Shown here one piece after another: positions 24,683-34,569 of a stretch of 64,000 nt of DNA (position 1 is the first letter of the stretch; every line of letters starts with the position of its first letter). The DNA lies in NCBI GenBank assembly GCA_029255685.2, contig CM055312.2, positions 15,586,649 to 15,650,648 on the forward strand, in the 5' to 3' direction. A program made the translations under genes and the position numbers. The notes under the pieces were generated by a model that searched no databases, was not told where the DNA came from, and saw only the letters and a program-made list of their open reading frames with translations. This DNA comes from Silene conica. Taxonomy: Eukaryota > Streptophyta > Magnoliopsida > Caryophyllales > Caryophyllaceae.

Positions 24683-27503
24683 GGACACCCGTCGTTGAGG
24701 GGTGCCAAAGATAAGATTTATAAAACCTCAGCTTAAACTTAGATAGGATAAGTCAAGCTAAAAGGACAAAATAAACAAGGGAAATAAAACAAGGTAAAAG
24801 GAGATTAGGAACTTTGGTTCCCCATGGTTAAAACAAGTCAATGAAAGGTAAAATAGCCAAAAAACACAATTCCAAGGAACAAAGAATAAACCTTTAGGTC
24901 AATATTCTACCCAATCCTTACGGTCTTAGGGTTCCTAGAAAAGTAGTAAACTTTCGTTCAAGGGCAATCCCAAAGTTGTTGTTAAACTAATCCTAATAAT
25001 CTTTCAATCCTAAGGATTAGTTCACCAACAACAATGGGGGATTGGTAATTTGATCATTAAACTTATCAAAATCAAATCTTTACCATGGTTCTCCTAATTC
25101 CTAATCGCAAGAATTAGCCATGCATACTTTTAATTATGAAACTAACAATAACTAAGAACATTAAAGGAATTAACATGATTAAAGATGACAATAAAAGGGA
25201 AAAACATGAAACAACAAGATGAACAACAAGATTAAATTAAAAGGAAAGATTAAATGTAGCAAACTTACAACTTAATTGGAATTCAAGAACAAAGATGAAA
25301 ACTTGGTGATGCCCGTCGTTGAGGGTACCAAAGATAAATTTATAATTCCTAACTTTAACAATAGATAGTGAAAGTCAGGGTCGAACCACAAGGAGGTGGG
25401 GAATGTTTATTGTTTGATGTTTAATGTTTAAAGTAACAATTTTTGAAGGTTTGAATGGTGGTTTACTAAGTCTAAGGCAAAGATTAAAAATAAAATAAGT
25501 AAATAAAGATGATAATAAAACAATAGTAAAAGAGATGCTAGGATGATCGGGTAATAAATAGCTAAGGTAATATAAATCCTAAGTCAACATGTATTGCAGT
25601 CGCGTAAGGGGTGTAACATATCCTTTCGGTCTATGGTACCTAATAGCTCCTTTCGGCCTATGCTATTAGTTCCTAGGTTTCACAATTATTGGGTGTCAAC
25701 AATAAGGGTGATTCCTAAATCCTAGGTCACATACCTTTTCAGTCTTAAGTAACCTAGCCGTCTTAAGGTGTAAACCAATGTCCTTCCCGTATCTCTCAAT
25801 CTTGGGTAGGTCATTACTAACATCCTACAAGTCTCCTTTCAGTCTCATTGTAGGGTATTATAGTCAACAAAGAAAGACGAAACAGAATTCATACGCGAGT
25901 GGGTCGACCGACCGGCTATTCCAGTCGGCCGACCACCGCCTTGGTCGACCGACCCATTAATTGAGTCGGCCGACCACGGCTCTGCTACAGGTCGGTCTCG
26001 GAATTTACGTTACCTATGCATATTCATCCCCTACATCCTAACATATGAAATTTAGCTACTCATGAAGATTGAAACGATAATGAAAATAGTATTAAACATG
26101 GAAATTATAAAGAACATCAATCTAAACATGCAATAGAAATAAAGGCTTGGGATTCTAACTTAACCGTATGCAATAATTATAAACTAATAATAATAAAACA
26201 TAAATTAAGAGAGGAATTACCGGAAATAATGATTAAGGCGGAAAAGAACAAGCTTTATTGACTAATGTTGAAAGATTGATGAAGAACAAAATATAAAACT
26301 AAAGAAAAGTGTTTGATGATTATGGAAAGATTAAAACTAAAACTAGATGTGAGATTTGATAGGTAAAGCTGAATTCATAACCCTAATCACGAAATTCGGC
26401 TTAAATAGATGGAAATTAAGAGTTTCCCAATGACCTAAACACTTTAATGGGCTTCGCGGAAACTTCTGGGTCTGTGCTGTGGTCGGTCGACCCAAATAGT
26501 AGGTCGGTCGACCCAGTTGTCGGGACTGCAGCGCGCGTCGATCTTAAAACAGCTGCCATTTCTTCGTTACTTATCGTAATCAAGCGATTCTTGCGGCGTT
26601 GGAAAGCTAAGAGGATAAGCTTTCACCTCCAACTGGAATCACTCCATTATCAGCTCTAGAACTCGAGATATAGCCATTTGAAACAGGCTGCAATGTCGTG
26701 GATCGATTCTTTGCTTGTTAAAGCTATCTTCAGGCCTTGAAATGTGCGCTAGGCTTCGTTCCTTCTTGTCCTTAGTCATAAAAATCACTTGAGGACGGAT
26801 TTGGTTTGAAATCGCCCTTTTTCCGCATAATTCTGCAAAATAGCATAAAAATACGAAAGTAGACAATTGTTGGGAAATAAGGGCTAAAACATAGTAAATG
26901 AGCGACCAAATGCGTGTAAAAATAGATGTAAAACATCATAAAATAGACACGCATCACTTGGAATTAAATCTCTTTCTAAAACTATGGAGTTCTTCTAACA
27001 TGAAATTGCTTACTAATGAAAAACTTGTCTAACATAAAGTGCTTGACCTAATTGAAGAGTTTAGGTCTTCTTAAATAAGAATAATTACAAGATTAGGAAA
27101 GTAGAAACACGAAACAAAAGTCCCGGGTCGGCTTCTGGTCGGTCGACCTCTTTTGCGGGTCGGTCGACCGCTTCTGGCGCTGCTAGGCTTTTACGCGAAT
27201 TGGGCTTCGGTCGGTCGACCTCTCTGATGGGTCAGTCGACCGCTTCTTGTTCGTTCCAGCTTTAATCTGGCCCAATAACAACACTCGGACGTGCAATCCA
27301 GATCCTTGCTCCGCATTAGTACTCAAAACAGCTTCCGAAAGGCAAATAAGGTTCGGTTTTGCTCACTTCCGCGTATTCCTACATATAAAACATAGAAATG
27401 CCAAAGTAAACCGTTTCAGGAGAAATAGCAACTAAAAGTCACGAAAATGTAAGAAAATACGTGCCAAAAGAATAAATAAAATGCATAAAATAGGCACGTA
27501 TTA
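24683..27503 (-). repeat. 5' LTR of element 2, split by a solo LTR
   Basis: Family A LTR interrupted at 25306 by solo LTR C and resumed at 26962. Motif pairs begin near 27138 and 27210. It is followed by the GTGGT target duplication. Confidence 0.88.
25307..26956 (-). mobile_element. Solo LTR of family C inside the 5' LTR of element 2
   Basis: 1650 bp, reading TGATGCCCGTCG...GACACGCATCA on the plus strand, with target duplication CTTGG (25302-25306 and 26957-26961). Its ends are close relatives of family A ends, and it carries GGTCGRYCGACC motifs at 25902, 25923, 25943 and 25964 (steps 21, 20, 21) and a pair near 26482-26514. A GGTTCGACCC box (minus strand) is at 25378-25387. No internal region remains. 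It is the reference copy for the partial LTR C pieces in the tandem array. Confidence 0.9.
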
Positions 27504-27508
27504 GTGGT

Positions 27509-30070
27509 TATGGCTGAGGTAATGAAACTTCTTGATGCAGGTATTATCTATTCAGTTGGCAACTCCAAGTGGGTTAGCCCAGTTCAGGTGGTGCCTAAGA
27601 AAGGAGGAACCACATTGGTTAAAAATGATAAAAATGAGTTAATACCCACTAGAGTTGTAACTGGGTGGCGGATGTGCTTTGATTATAGACAGTTAAATGC
27701 CGCCAACAAGAAACACCATTTTTCCCCTTCCTTTTGTTGACCAAATGACTGAAAGACTGCCTTCTAATAAATTCTTCTGTTTTCTAGATGGTTATTCAGG
27801 TTTTTTCCAGATTCCCATCCATCCTGATGATTAGAGTAAGACTACTTTTACTTGCCCACAGGGTGTTTTTGCATATCGCAGGATGCCTTTTGGGTTATGT
27901 AATGCTCCTGCCACCTTTCAAAGGTGTATGATGGGTATCTTTTCTGACTTTATAGAAAACATCATGGAGGTATTTATGGATGATTTTTCTGTTTATGGTA
28001 ATGCGTTTGATCAATGCTTAGCTAATCTTGATAAAGTCTTGTAGCGATGTATTGATGTAAACCTTGTCTTAAACTGGGAAAAGTGTCAGTTTATGGTTAC
28101 TGAGGGGGTAGTGTTAGGGCATCTAATTTCTGATAAAGCAAAAGTGCAGGTGATTGAGCAATTACCCCCTCCTGTTAATGTTAAGGGGTGAGAAGTTTCT
28201 TAGGACATGCAGGTTTTTACAGGCGTTTCATTAAGGACTTTTCTAAGATTGCTAAACCACTTACACAGTTGCTCCTTAAGGATGATGTCTTTAATTTTAT
28301 TGATGAGTGCCTTTTAGCTTTTAACAGGTTGAAGGAAGCTTTGATCTCAGCACCAATCATTCAGCCACCAGATTGGGATCTCCCATTTGAGATCATGTGC
28401 GATGCTAGTGACTATGCTGTAGGTGCTGTGCTCGGCCAAAGAAAGAATAAGGCTCTTAATGCTATATACTATGCGAGCCGCACCCTAGATGAGACTCAAG
28501 TCAACTATTTCACTACTGAGAAGGAGATGCTAGCTGTGATCTTTGCCTTAGAAAAATTCAGGTCCTATTTAGTAGGTAATAAGGTAATTGTTTACACTGA
28601 CCATGCAGCTTTGAAAGGTCTTTTTCAGAAGAAAGATTCAAAGCCAAGGCTCTTAAAGTGGATACTCCTTCTCCAAGAGTTTGACATTGAGATTAGGGAC
28701 AAGAAAGGCGCGGAAAACGTGGTTGCTGACCACCTATCTCGCCTTCAGCTGACTGATGGGGAAGATTCTTTACCTATTGATGATTCATTTCCTGATGAGA
28801 GTTTATTTATCATTAATAGTTCAGGTTCTTATCCCCCTCCTTGGTATGCTGATTTTGATAACTTTGCTGTCACAGGTAAAATCCCTCCTGAGTTGTCATA
28901 ACAAAAAAAGAAGAGATTTATGTTTGATGCAAAACAGTATTTTTGGGATGACCCTTATGTTTTCAAAGAATGCGGAGATGGACTTATCCGGAGATGCTTC
29001 CCCCCAATGGGAGGTGAAGGACATTCTGGAAGCATGTCACTCTTCGGCATATGGTGGTCACCACGGTCCATCTAGGACCGTGGCCAAGGTATTACAGTCT
29101 GGTTTTTATTGGCCTACCTTGCATGCTGACTGTAGGAATTTTGTAGGTAGTTGTGATGCCTGTCAAAGAACTAGGAATGTCTGGGGCATTGATTATCAAG
29201 GACCTTTTCCCAGTAGTCAAGGTAACAGGTATATTCATGTAGCTGTTGATTATGTGTCTAAGTGGGTAGAAGCTATTGCTACTCCCCATTGTGATGCAAA
29301 GGCTGTCATTAAGATGTTCAAAAAAATCATATTTCCCCGTTTTGGTGTCCCTAGGGTTGTCATAAGTGATGGAGGTATGCATTTTAAGGAGAAACGCTTA
29401 GGTGACTTGCTAAATAAATTCGGTGTCCAACATCGTAGGGGTTTAGCTTATCACCCTCAGACTAGTGGTCAAGTTGAGATCTCTAATAGGGAACTCAAAG
29501 AGACCCTAGCCAAAGTTGTTTCTAAGTCTAGGAAAGATTGGAGTCTAAAACTTGATGATGTTTTATGGGCCTATAGAACTGCGTTCAAAACCCCAATAGG
29601 AATGTCACCATTCCGGTTGATTTATGGTAAGACTTGTCATTTACCAGTAGAGTTAGAACGTAAGTCTTGGTGGGCTATTTGTGATCTTAATTTAGACCCT
29701 AATCTTTCCCATGAGAAACGCTTGTTGCAGCTCAATGAGTTAAAAGAATTCAGGTTGTTAGCCTATGACAATGCCAGGATTTACAAAGAGAAAACAAAGC
29801 GCTGGCACGACAAGAGAATCATTAAGCGTGATTTTCAGGTAGGTGATAGGGTGTTGCTTTTTAATGCTCGTATTCGTCTTTTTCCTGTTAAGCTGAAATC
29901 CAGGTGGAGCAGACCTTACACCATCACAGCTGTCTCAAAATTTGGGTCAATAGAGTTAGAAACCTCATCCGCTGAGAGGTTCAAAGTTAATGGCTAGTAT
30001 GTGAAGCACTTCCGCGGAGAGAACGAATTTATTGGTAAGGTTGAAGTTTCTTACTTTGACCCTTTTTCGG
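27509..30070 (+). pseudogene. Gag-pol of element 1, third segment (RT, RNase H, integrase)
   Basis: Resumes after element 2. It shows RT ([52 protein letters not shown]), RNase H ([15 protein letters not shown]) and integrase ([49 protein letters not shown]). It is broken in several places. Confidence 0.85.
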
Positions 30071-31162
30071 ATGCTTCTTGATAGGTAAAAGGGTCGTGCG
30101 GGACCTCTTAAACCAGCGGTAAACGGGAGGCAACCCGTGTTCTAGTTTTTTTTTTTCGTTTTTTGTAATTTCTGTTTTAGTCCTTGATGGGATTTTGAGA
30201 TTCTGCAGGAAAATAAGAGGAATCGTCAGTTAAGTAGGTCGACCGACGCGTTATGAAAGTCGATCGACCTTCTGATTGCATTAAATAAATTCTGACAGAG
30301 CATGTATGCAGGACAGAGGTCGACCGACCCAAATTTTTGGTCGACCGACCTCGGGTATTTTTTTTTCCGGTTTTTCTTTGAGTTAGAGTCTTTGGTCTTT
30401 TTGTGTTTTGAAAACACAATTATTGCTCACACTTTCTGAACCTCCCTCTCTCTCTTAAAAACCCTAACCACCCACCTTCTTCATCCTTCACTCAATTTCC
30501 TTGCTTTCTTTCATCTTTCTCCATTCAAGGTATGTGTTTCTTAGCTTTCTCTTTCTCTTTTTCGTTTCCTTGCATCTTAATTCTGTTCTACGTAGTTTTA
30601 GTTTGTCTTTTTCAGTTTGTTTTGGCTCCTAATTTCGTTTTCAAGCATGTTTGTGTTTTCTTTTTAAGTTTTCTTCTTCCTTTAGGTTTTATAATCTCAG
30701 ATCTGTAAAATGTGTGTGGTTTTGTGCTGTTAGGGTTAGTATGATTCTTTCTTACAATTTATATGCCTAATTTCTGCACGATTTCAAAACCGCGACACTT
30801 TTTGTGACACTGTTGTCGGTCGACCGACCCAAAACGGTGGTCGGCCGACCAAACTGCAATTTTCCTGAAATTCGATCTTTTGTTTGGTCGGTCGGTCGAC
30901 ATAGGTTTGAGGTCGATCGACCGCAGTGATTTTACAGGTAGTCTGATTTTTGATGGCAGTTGGTCGACCGACCCCTAGGTGAGGTCGGCCGACCCCGTCA
31001 CTGTTACAGGAACTCTAAAATTTTAGCGATAGTGGTCGACCGACCTCTCTATGAAGTCGGCCGACCCAATTACTGTGGTTCGTATTTTGTTTCTCTTTTT
31101 GCTAAGAAAATGTTTTTAATATTGCACAATACTTATATTTTATTGAACTTTTCATATTCATA
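30071..31162 (+). other. Pol-env spacer of element 1
   Basis: Contains the conserved GGTTGCCTCCC block (30081-30145, minus-strand sense) and dimeric motif pairs starting at 30237 and 30318. A telobox AAACCCTAA (30459-30467) sits in a CT-rich stretch, and a CAAG/GTATGTG donor-like site lies at 30526-30535. Four further motif pairs start at 30818, 30890, 30962 and 31034, an exact 72-bp step. It looks like a promoter and leader for the post-pol ORF (inference). Confidence 0.7.
30818..31066. repeat. Four dimeric GGTCGRYCGACC pairs at 72-bp period
   Basis: Each pair is two 12-base near-palindromes whose starts are 21 bp apart (9-base linker). Pair starts are 30818, 30890, 30962 and 31034. The linkers differ in sequence but not in length. 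Confidence 0.85.
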
Positions 31163-32605
31163 ATGTCTAGCCGCAGTCAAGGCGGAAAGCGCTCCCGCAC
31201 TTCCGAAGCAAGCACCTCCCGAGGCCGTGCTCCTAGGTCAGGAGGGTTGACGACACTTGATACGGATAGTCGACCAAACTATCCGCAAATCGTCTTCAAC
31301 ACTCCGGCGCAAAAAGCCCGTTTCCTCCATCTTTCCACTTTTTGCTTAGTGGTGGTCACCCGGTTCCTTCATGTTCCGGCATTGCAAGCTTTGGGGTGTC
31401 ATGATGATGTGGTGTCCTTGCTCAATGGGACGGGTTTCTCAGGACTTGTCACTATGGATGAGTTCACCTATACCCTTCTCACTCTTGAGTTCTTTTCTTC
31501 CTTTATTTTTAATGTTCAAGCTTATAACCCTGGCTATGATAACAAGTGCATTTCTTTTCGTTTGTTCAATGAAACATTTTCTTTAACTTTGAATGAATTT
31601 GCCCAATTTCTAGGCTTATCTTCTACGGGTCTTACGGGTGACCCCACTGGGTCGCACAATGTCATGTGGTCCTGTCTTTCTGATTCCAGCGATAGGAAGA
31701 AGAAAAACAGTACCATTCACCTACCCGCCCCCCGCTATTATTTGCGTCTTTTGGCCAACACTGTATTTGGCCGTAAAGAGTCTCCAAATGTTAAAAACAT
31801 TGAGCTCTCCATTTTGTCTGGCTATCTTAATGTCAGACGTACGGGTCAGCAGTTTTATAACACTGCGGTTTTGGTCGCCTCCCACTTTGTGTCGGTGAGC
31901 GAGGGAACTTCCTTGACTACTATTGTCTGTGTTGGGCTAGTCACTCGATTGGCCCGCTTTCTTATTCCTCAGTTCCCTCGCTATGAGGATGCGATTGACA
32001 CTCTCTCCCGGTACATGGACATGGCTTATGTCAAGTCCGTGCATTGGGTAGACGGGAAGGATTATTGGAAGGTGGACACCTACCTCAGTGATCGCATCCC
32101 CATCACCACGGCTCCCCCCATGTTGCCCCTTGATAATATTCAGGGGGAGCCCAGACCACTCCTCCCGTCTTACCGCCCTCCACTTAGAGGAGGCATCTTT
32201 AGAGGCCATAGGGTCCCTGCTCCCGGTGCCCACTTTGATGCACCTGGGACGGGGTACCCAATTGATTTTACTGCTCCTCCTAATGTTTCTGTTCCTCCTT
32301 TTATTGATGACAGATCTCTCCCACTCATGGTGGCGAACCTTTGCAGGCAGTTCAACCAAAAACAGTTGAACGATAGTCTCTACCAGTATCCTGGCTACTC
32401 GGAGTATGCTACTCAGGGTAGGCTCCCCACTGGCCCTTGGACTCACCCCACCTGGTACACACCTCTCGCAGGCGGTCGTGGGTACGGTGAAGCTTCAGGC
32501 TCTGCCTCGGGAACAGGCATAGGGTCTGATGATGAGGAAGAGGAGGAGGCAGAAGGAGATGGCTCTGGGTCGGAGTTTGACCCAGAGGACAAGGGACGTG
32601 CTTAA
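31163..32605 (+). CDS. Post-pol ORF of element 1 (env position), open
   Basis: 480 codons starting MSSRSQGGKRSRTSEASTSRG. It has a basic Ser/Arg-rich N-terminus, then conserved blocks: RFLHVPALQALG (about residue 73), MDEFTYTLLTLEFFSSF (about 100), LFNETFSLTLNEFAQFLGLS (about 135), HLPAPRYYLRLLANTVFG (about 185) and SLTTIVCVGLVTRLARFL (about 245). The C-terminus has a Gly/Ser stretch and a Glu/Asp-rich tail. The position after pol is where Athila elements carry their env-like ORF. I see no clear membrane span, so the envelope role is doubtful. Function unknown. Confidence 0.8.
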   Translation: MSSRSQGGKRSRTSEASTSRGRAPRSGGLTTLDTDSRPNYPQIVFNTPAQKARFLHLSTFCLVVVTRFLHVPALQALGCHDDVVSLLNGTGFSGLVTMDEFTYTLLTLEFFSSFIFNVQAYNPGYDNKCISFRLFNETFSLTLNEFAQFLGLSSTGLTGDPTGSHNVMWSCLSDSSDRKKKNSTIHLPAPRYYLRLLANTVFGRKESPNVKNIELSILSGYLNVRRTGQQFYNTAVLVASHFVSVSEGTSLTTIVCVGLVTRLARFLIPQFPRYEDAIDTLSRYMDMAYVKSVHWVDGKDYWKVDTYLSDRIPITTAPPMLPLDNIQGEPRPLLPSYRPPLRGGIFRGHRVPAPGAHFDAPGTGYPIDFTAPPNVSVPPFIDDRSLPLMVANLCRQFNQKQLNDSLYQYPGYSEYATQGRLPTGPWTHPTWYTPLAGGRGYGEASGSASGTGIGSDDEEEEEAEGDGSGSEFDPEDKGRA

Positions 32606-33276
32606 CCTTACCTTCTTCATGGTTCGCTTTGGGGAGGTCCCTCTATCTTGTAAGTAGTTTTTTCTTTTATTTCTCTTTAGATTTCCAGTTTTTCCCTCCT
32701 TCCTCCTTAGAATCTTTTCGTAGTTTCTAGTCTTTTTCCTTTTCCTTTCTTTGTTTGTTTTTTTTCTGCCTATCCCCATCCCTATGATGTGGATGTATGC
32801 TGATGAGCACAATGGGGGCATTGTGCGGTTTGGTTTGGGGAGGGTGTTTGCATACTCCTTTTTGAGTCTGCAATTGTTTAGGTGTCTTTTGTTTTTCATT
32901 CCTTTAGGTGTTTTTCTTTCTTTCATCCTTTTTCTGTCGCGCGTTCTTAGCGCATAGGTCGAGTCGAAACGGACGAATACGAATTATGCCTCACATATCA
33001 CTTATTGCCTTGCCTTGCATTTTTCAAACATTTTCAAGCTAGTATTTTGCATTATCTACGAGTTTTTGTTGATTTCATGCTAAATCATTAGACTTGACTC
33101 TCTTCTTGGCAAGCTACTACATATTCTAAGGATTAGAGCTTAATAAATCGGTGACATTCATGACCGATTTCATGTAGGTTTGTGAGTAGTTTCTCCTCTT
33201 GAGGCATGTCACATCAATGTGCATAAACATGAATTTTGTCTACTTAATACCTATATGCATTCGGGTTTGTGGTTTG
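32606..33276 (+). other. 3' non-coding region of element 1, first part
   Basis: Holds a polypurine-like tract (32621-32637), the hairpin GCACAATGGGGGCATTGTGC (32807-32826) and a second tract GGTTTGGTTTGGGGAGGG (32827-32844). Element 3 interrupts it at the GTTTG site (33272-33276). No gene. Confidence 0.72.
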
Positions 33277-34532
33277 TGACACCCGTCGTTGAGGGGTGCC
33301 AAAGATAAGATATATAAAACCTCAGCTTAAACTTAGATAGGATAAGTCAAGGGTCGAACCACAAGGAGACAAGGTTAATTATGTTTGCGAATTTAAAGTC
33401 TATTACAAGTAACCAAAAAAGGGGGTTGATTTGAGATTTAAACTAATAACTAAAAGGATAAAATAAACAAGAGAAATAAAACAAGGTAAAAAGGAGATTA
33501 GGAACTTTGGTTCCCCATGGTTAAAACAAGTCAATGAAAGGTAAAATAACCAAATAACACAATCCCAAGGAACAAAGAATAAACCTTTATGTCAATATTC
33601 TACCCAATCCTTACGGTCTTAGGGTTCCTAGAAAAGCACTAAACTTTCGTTCATATGGCAATCCCAAAGTTGTTGTTAAACTAATCCTAATAATCTTTCA
33701 ATCCCAAGGATTAGTTCACCAACAACAATGGGGGATAGGTAATTCAATCATTAAACTTATCAAAATCAAGTCTTTACCATGGTTCCCCTAATTCCTAATC
33801 ACAAGAATTAGCTATGCATACTTTTAATTATGAAACTAACAATAACTAAGAACATCAAAGGAATTAACATAATTAAAGATGACAATAAAAGGGAAAACAT
33901 GAATTGAGAAACAACAATAAGATGAATAACAAGATTAAATTAAAAGGAAAGATTGATTGTAGCAAACTTACAACTTAATTGGAATTAAGAATAAAAGATG
34001 AAAACTTGGAATAAAATCTCTTTCTAAACTATGGAGTCTTGAATAACATGGAATGCTTGTCTAACATAAATTGCTTGACCTAATTTTAGAGTTTAGGTCT
34101 TCTTAAATAAGTTCTGATTACAAGATTAGGTAAGGAAAAACACGAAACAAAAATCCCGGGTACAGTTCCTGGTCGGTCGACCTCTTTTCCGGGTCGGTCG
34201 ACCGCTTCTGTCGATGCTGGGTTTTTCCGAGATTTGGGCTTAGATCGGTCGACCTCTCTGATGGGTCGGTCGACCGCTTCTTGTTCGTATCAGCTTGAAT
34301 TTGGCCCAACAACACTCGGGTGTGCAATCCGGATCCTTTCTCCGCATTATCACTCAAAACAGCTTCCGAAAGGCAAATAAAGTTCAGTTTTTCTCACTTC
34401 CGCGTATTCCTACATTTAAAACATAGAAATGCCAGTAAACCGTTTCGGGAGAAATAGCAACTAAAAGTCACGAAAATATAAGAAAATACATGCCGAAAGA
34501 ATAAATAAAATGCATAAAATAGGCACGTATCA
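33277..34532 (-). repeat. 3' LTR of element 3
   Basis: 1256 bp, family A. Motif pairs start at 34171/34192 and 34243/34264, again 21 and 72 bp steps. Confidence 0.92.
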
Positions 34533-34569
34533 AACTCCACAAACCAAACCTTGCTTGTCCTCAAGCAAG
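34533..34569 (-). other. Polypurine tract and GAGGAC hairpin of element 3
   Basis: Polypurine tract (minus strand) at 34533-34550, followed by the same 7-bp-stem, GAGGAC-loop hairpin at 34550-34569. Confidence 0.78.

Larger units (their letters stand above)
14052..27503 (-). mobile_element. Element 2: Athila-lineage retrotransposon, family A, inserted in pol of element 1
   Basis: Minus-strand LTR retrotransposon with target duplication GTGGT (14047-14051 and 27504-27508). Its 3' LTR is 14052-15316. Its 5' LTR is 24683-27503, split by a solo LTR C. In reading order: 5' LTR, primer site (24660-24677), leader, gag-pol (24510 down to 19360), spacer, post-pol ORF (18462 down to 17032), 3' non-coding region, polypurine tract (15317-15334), 3' LTR. 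I count about 20 LTR mismatches by eye, near 1.8%, plus a length difference, so it is of similar age to element 1. The gag-pol has about one break and the post-pol ORF about one. Confidence 0.92.

Noticed and set aside
30457-30470. Interstitial telomere repeat
   Set aside because: A single AAACCCTAA unit, better explained as a telobox promoter motif.
31163-32605. Host gene for a nuclear or mobile-domain protein
   Set aside because: Homologues sit at the same post-pol position in elements 0, 2, 3 and B, so it is part of the retrotransposon.
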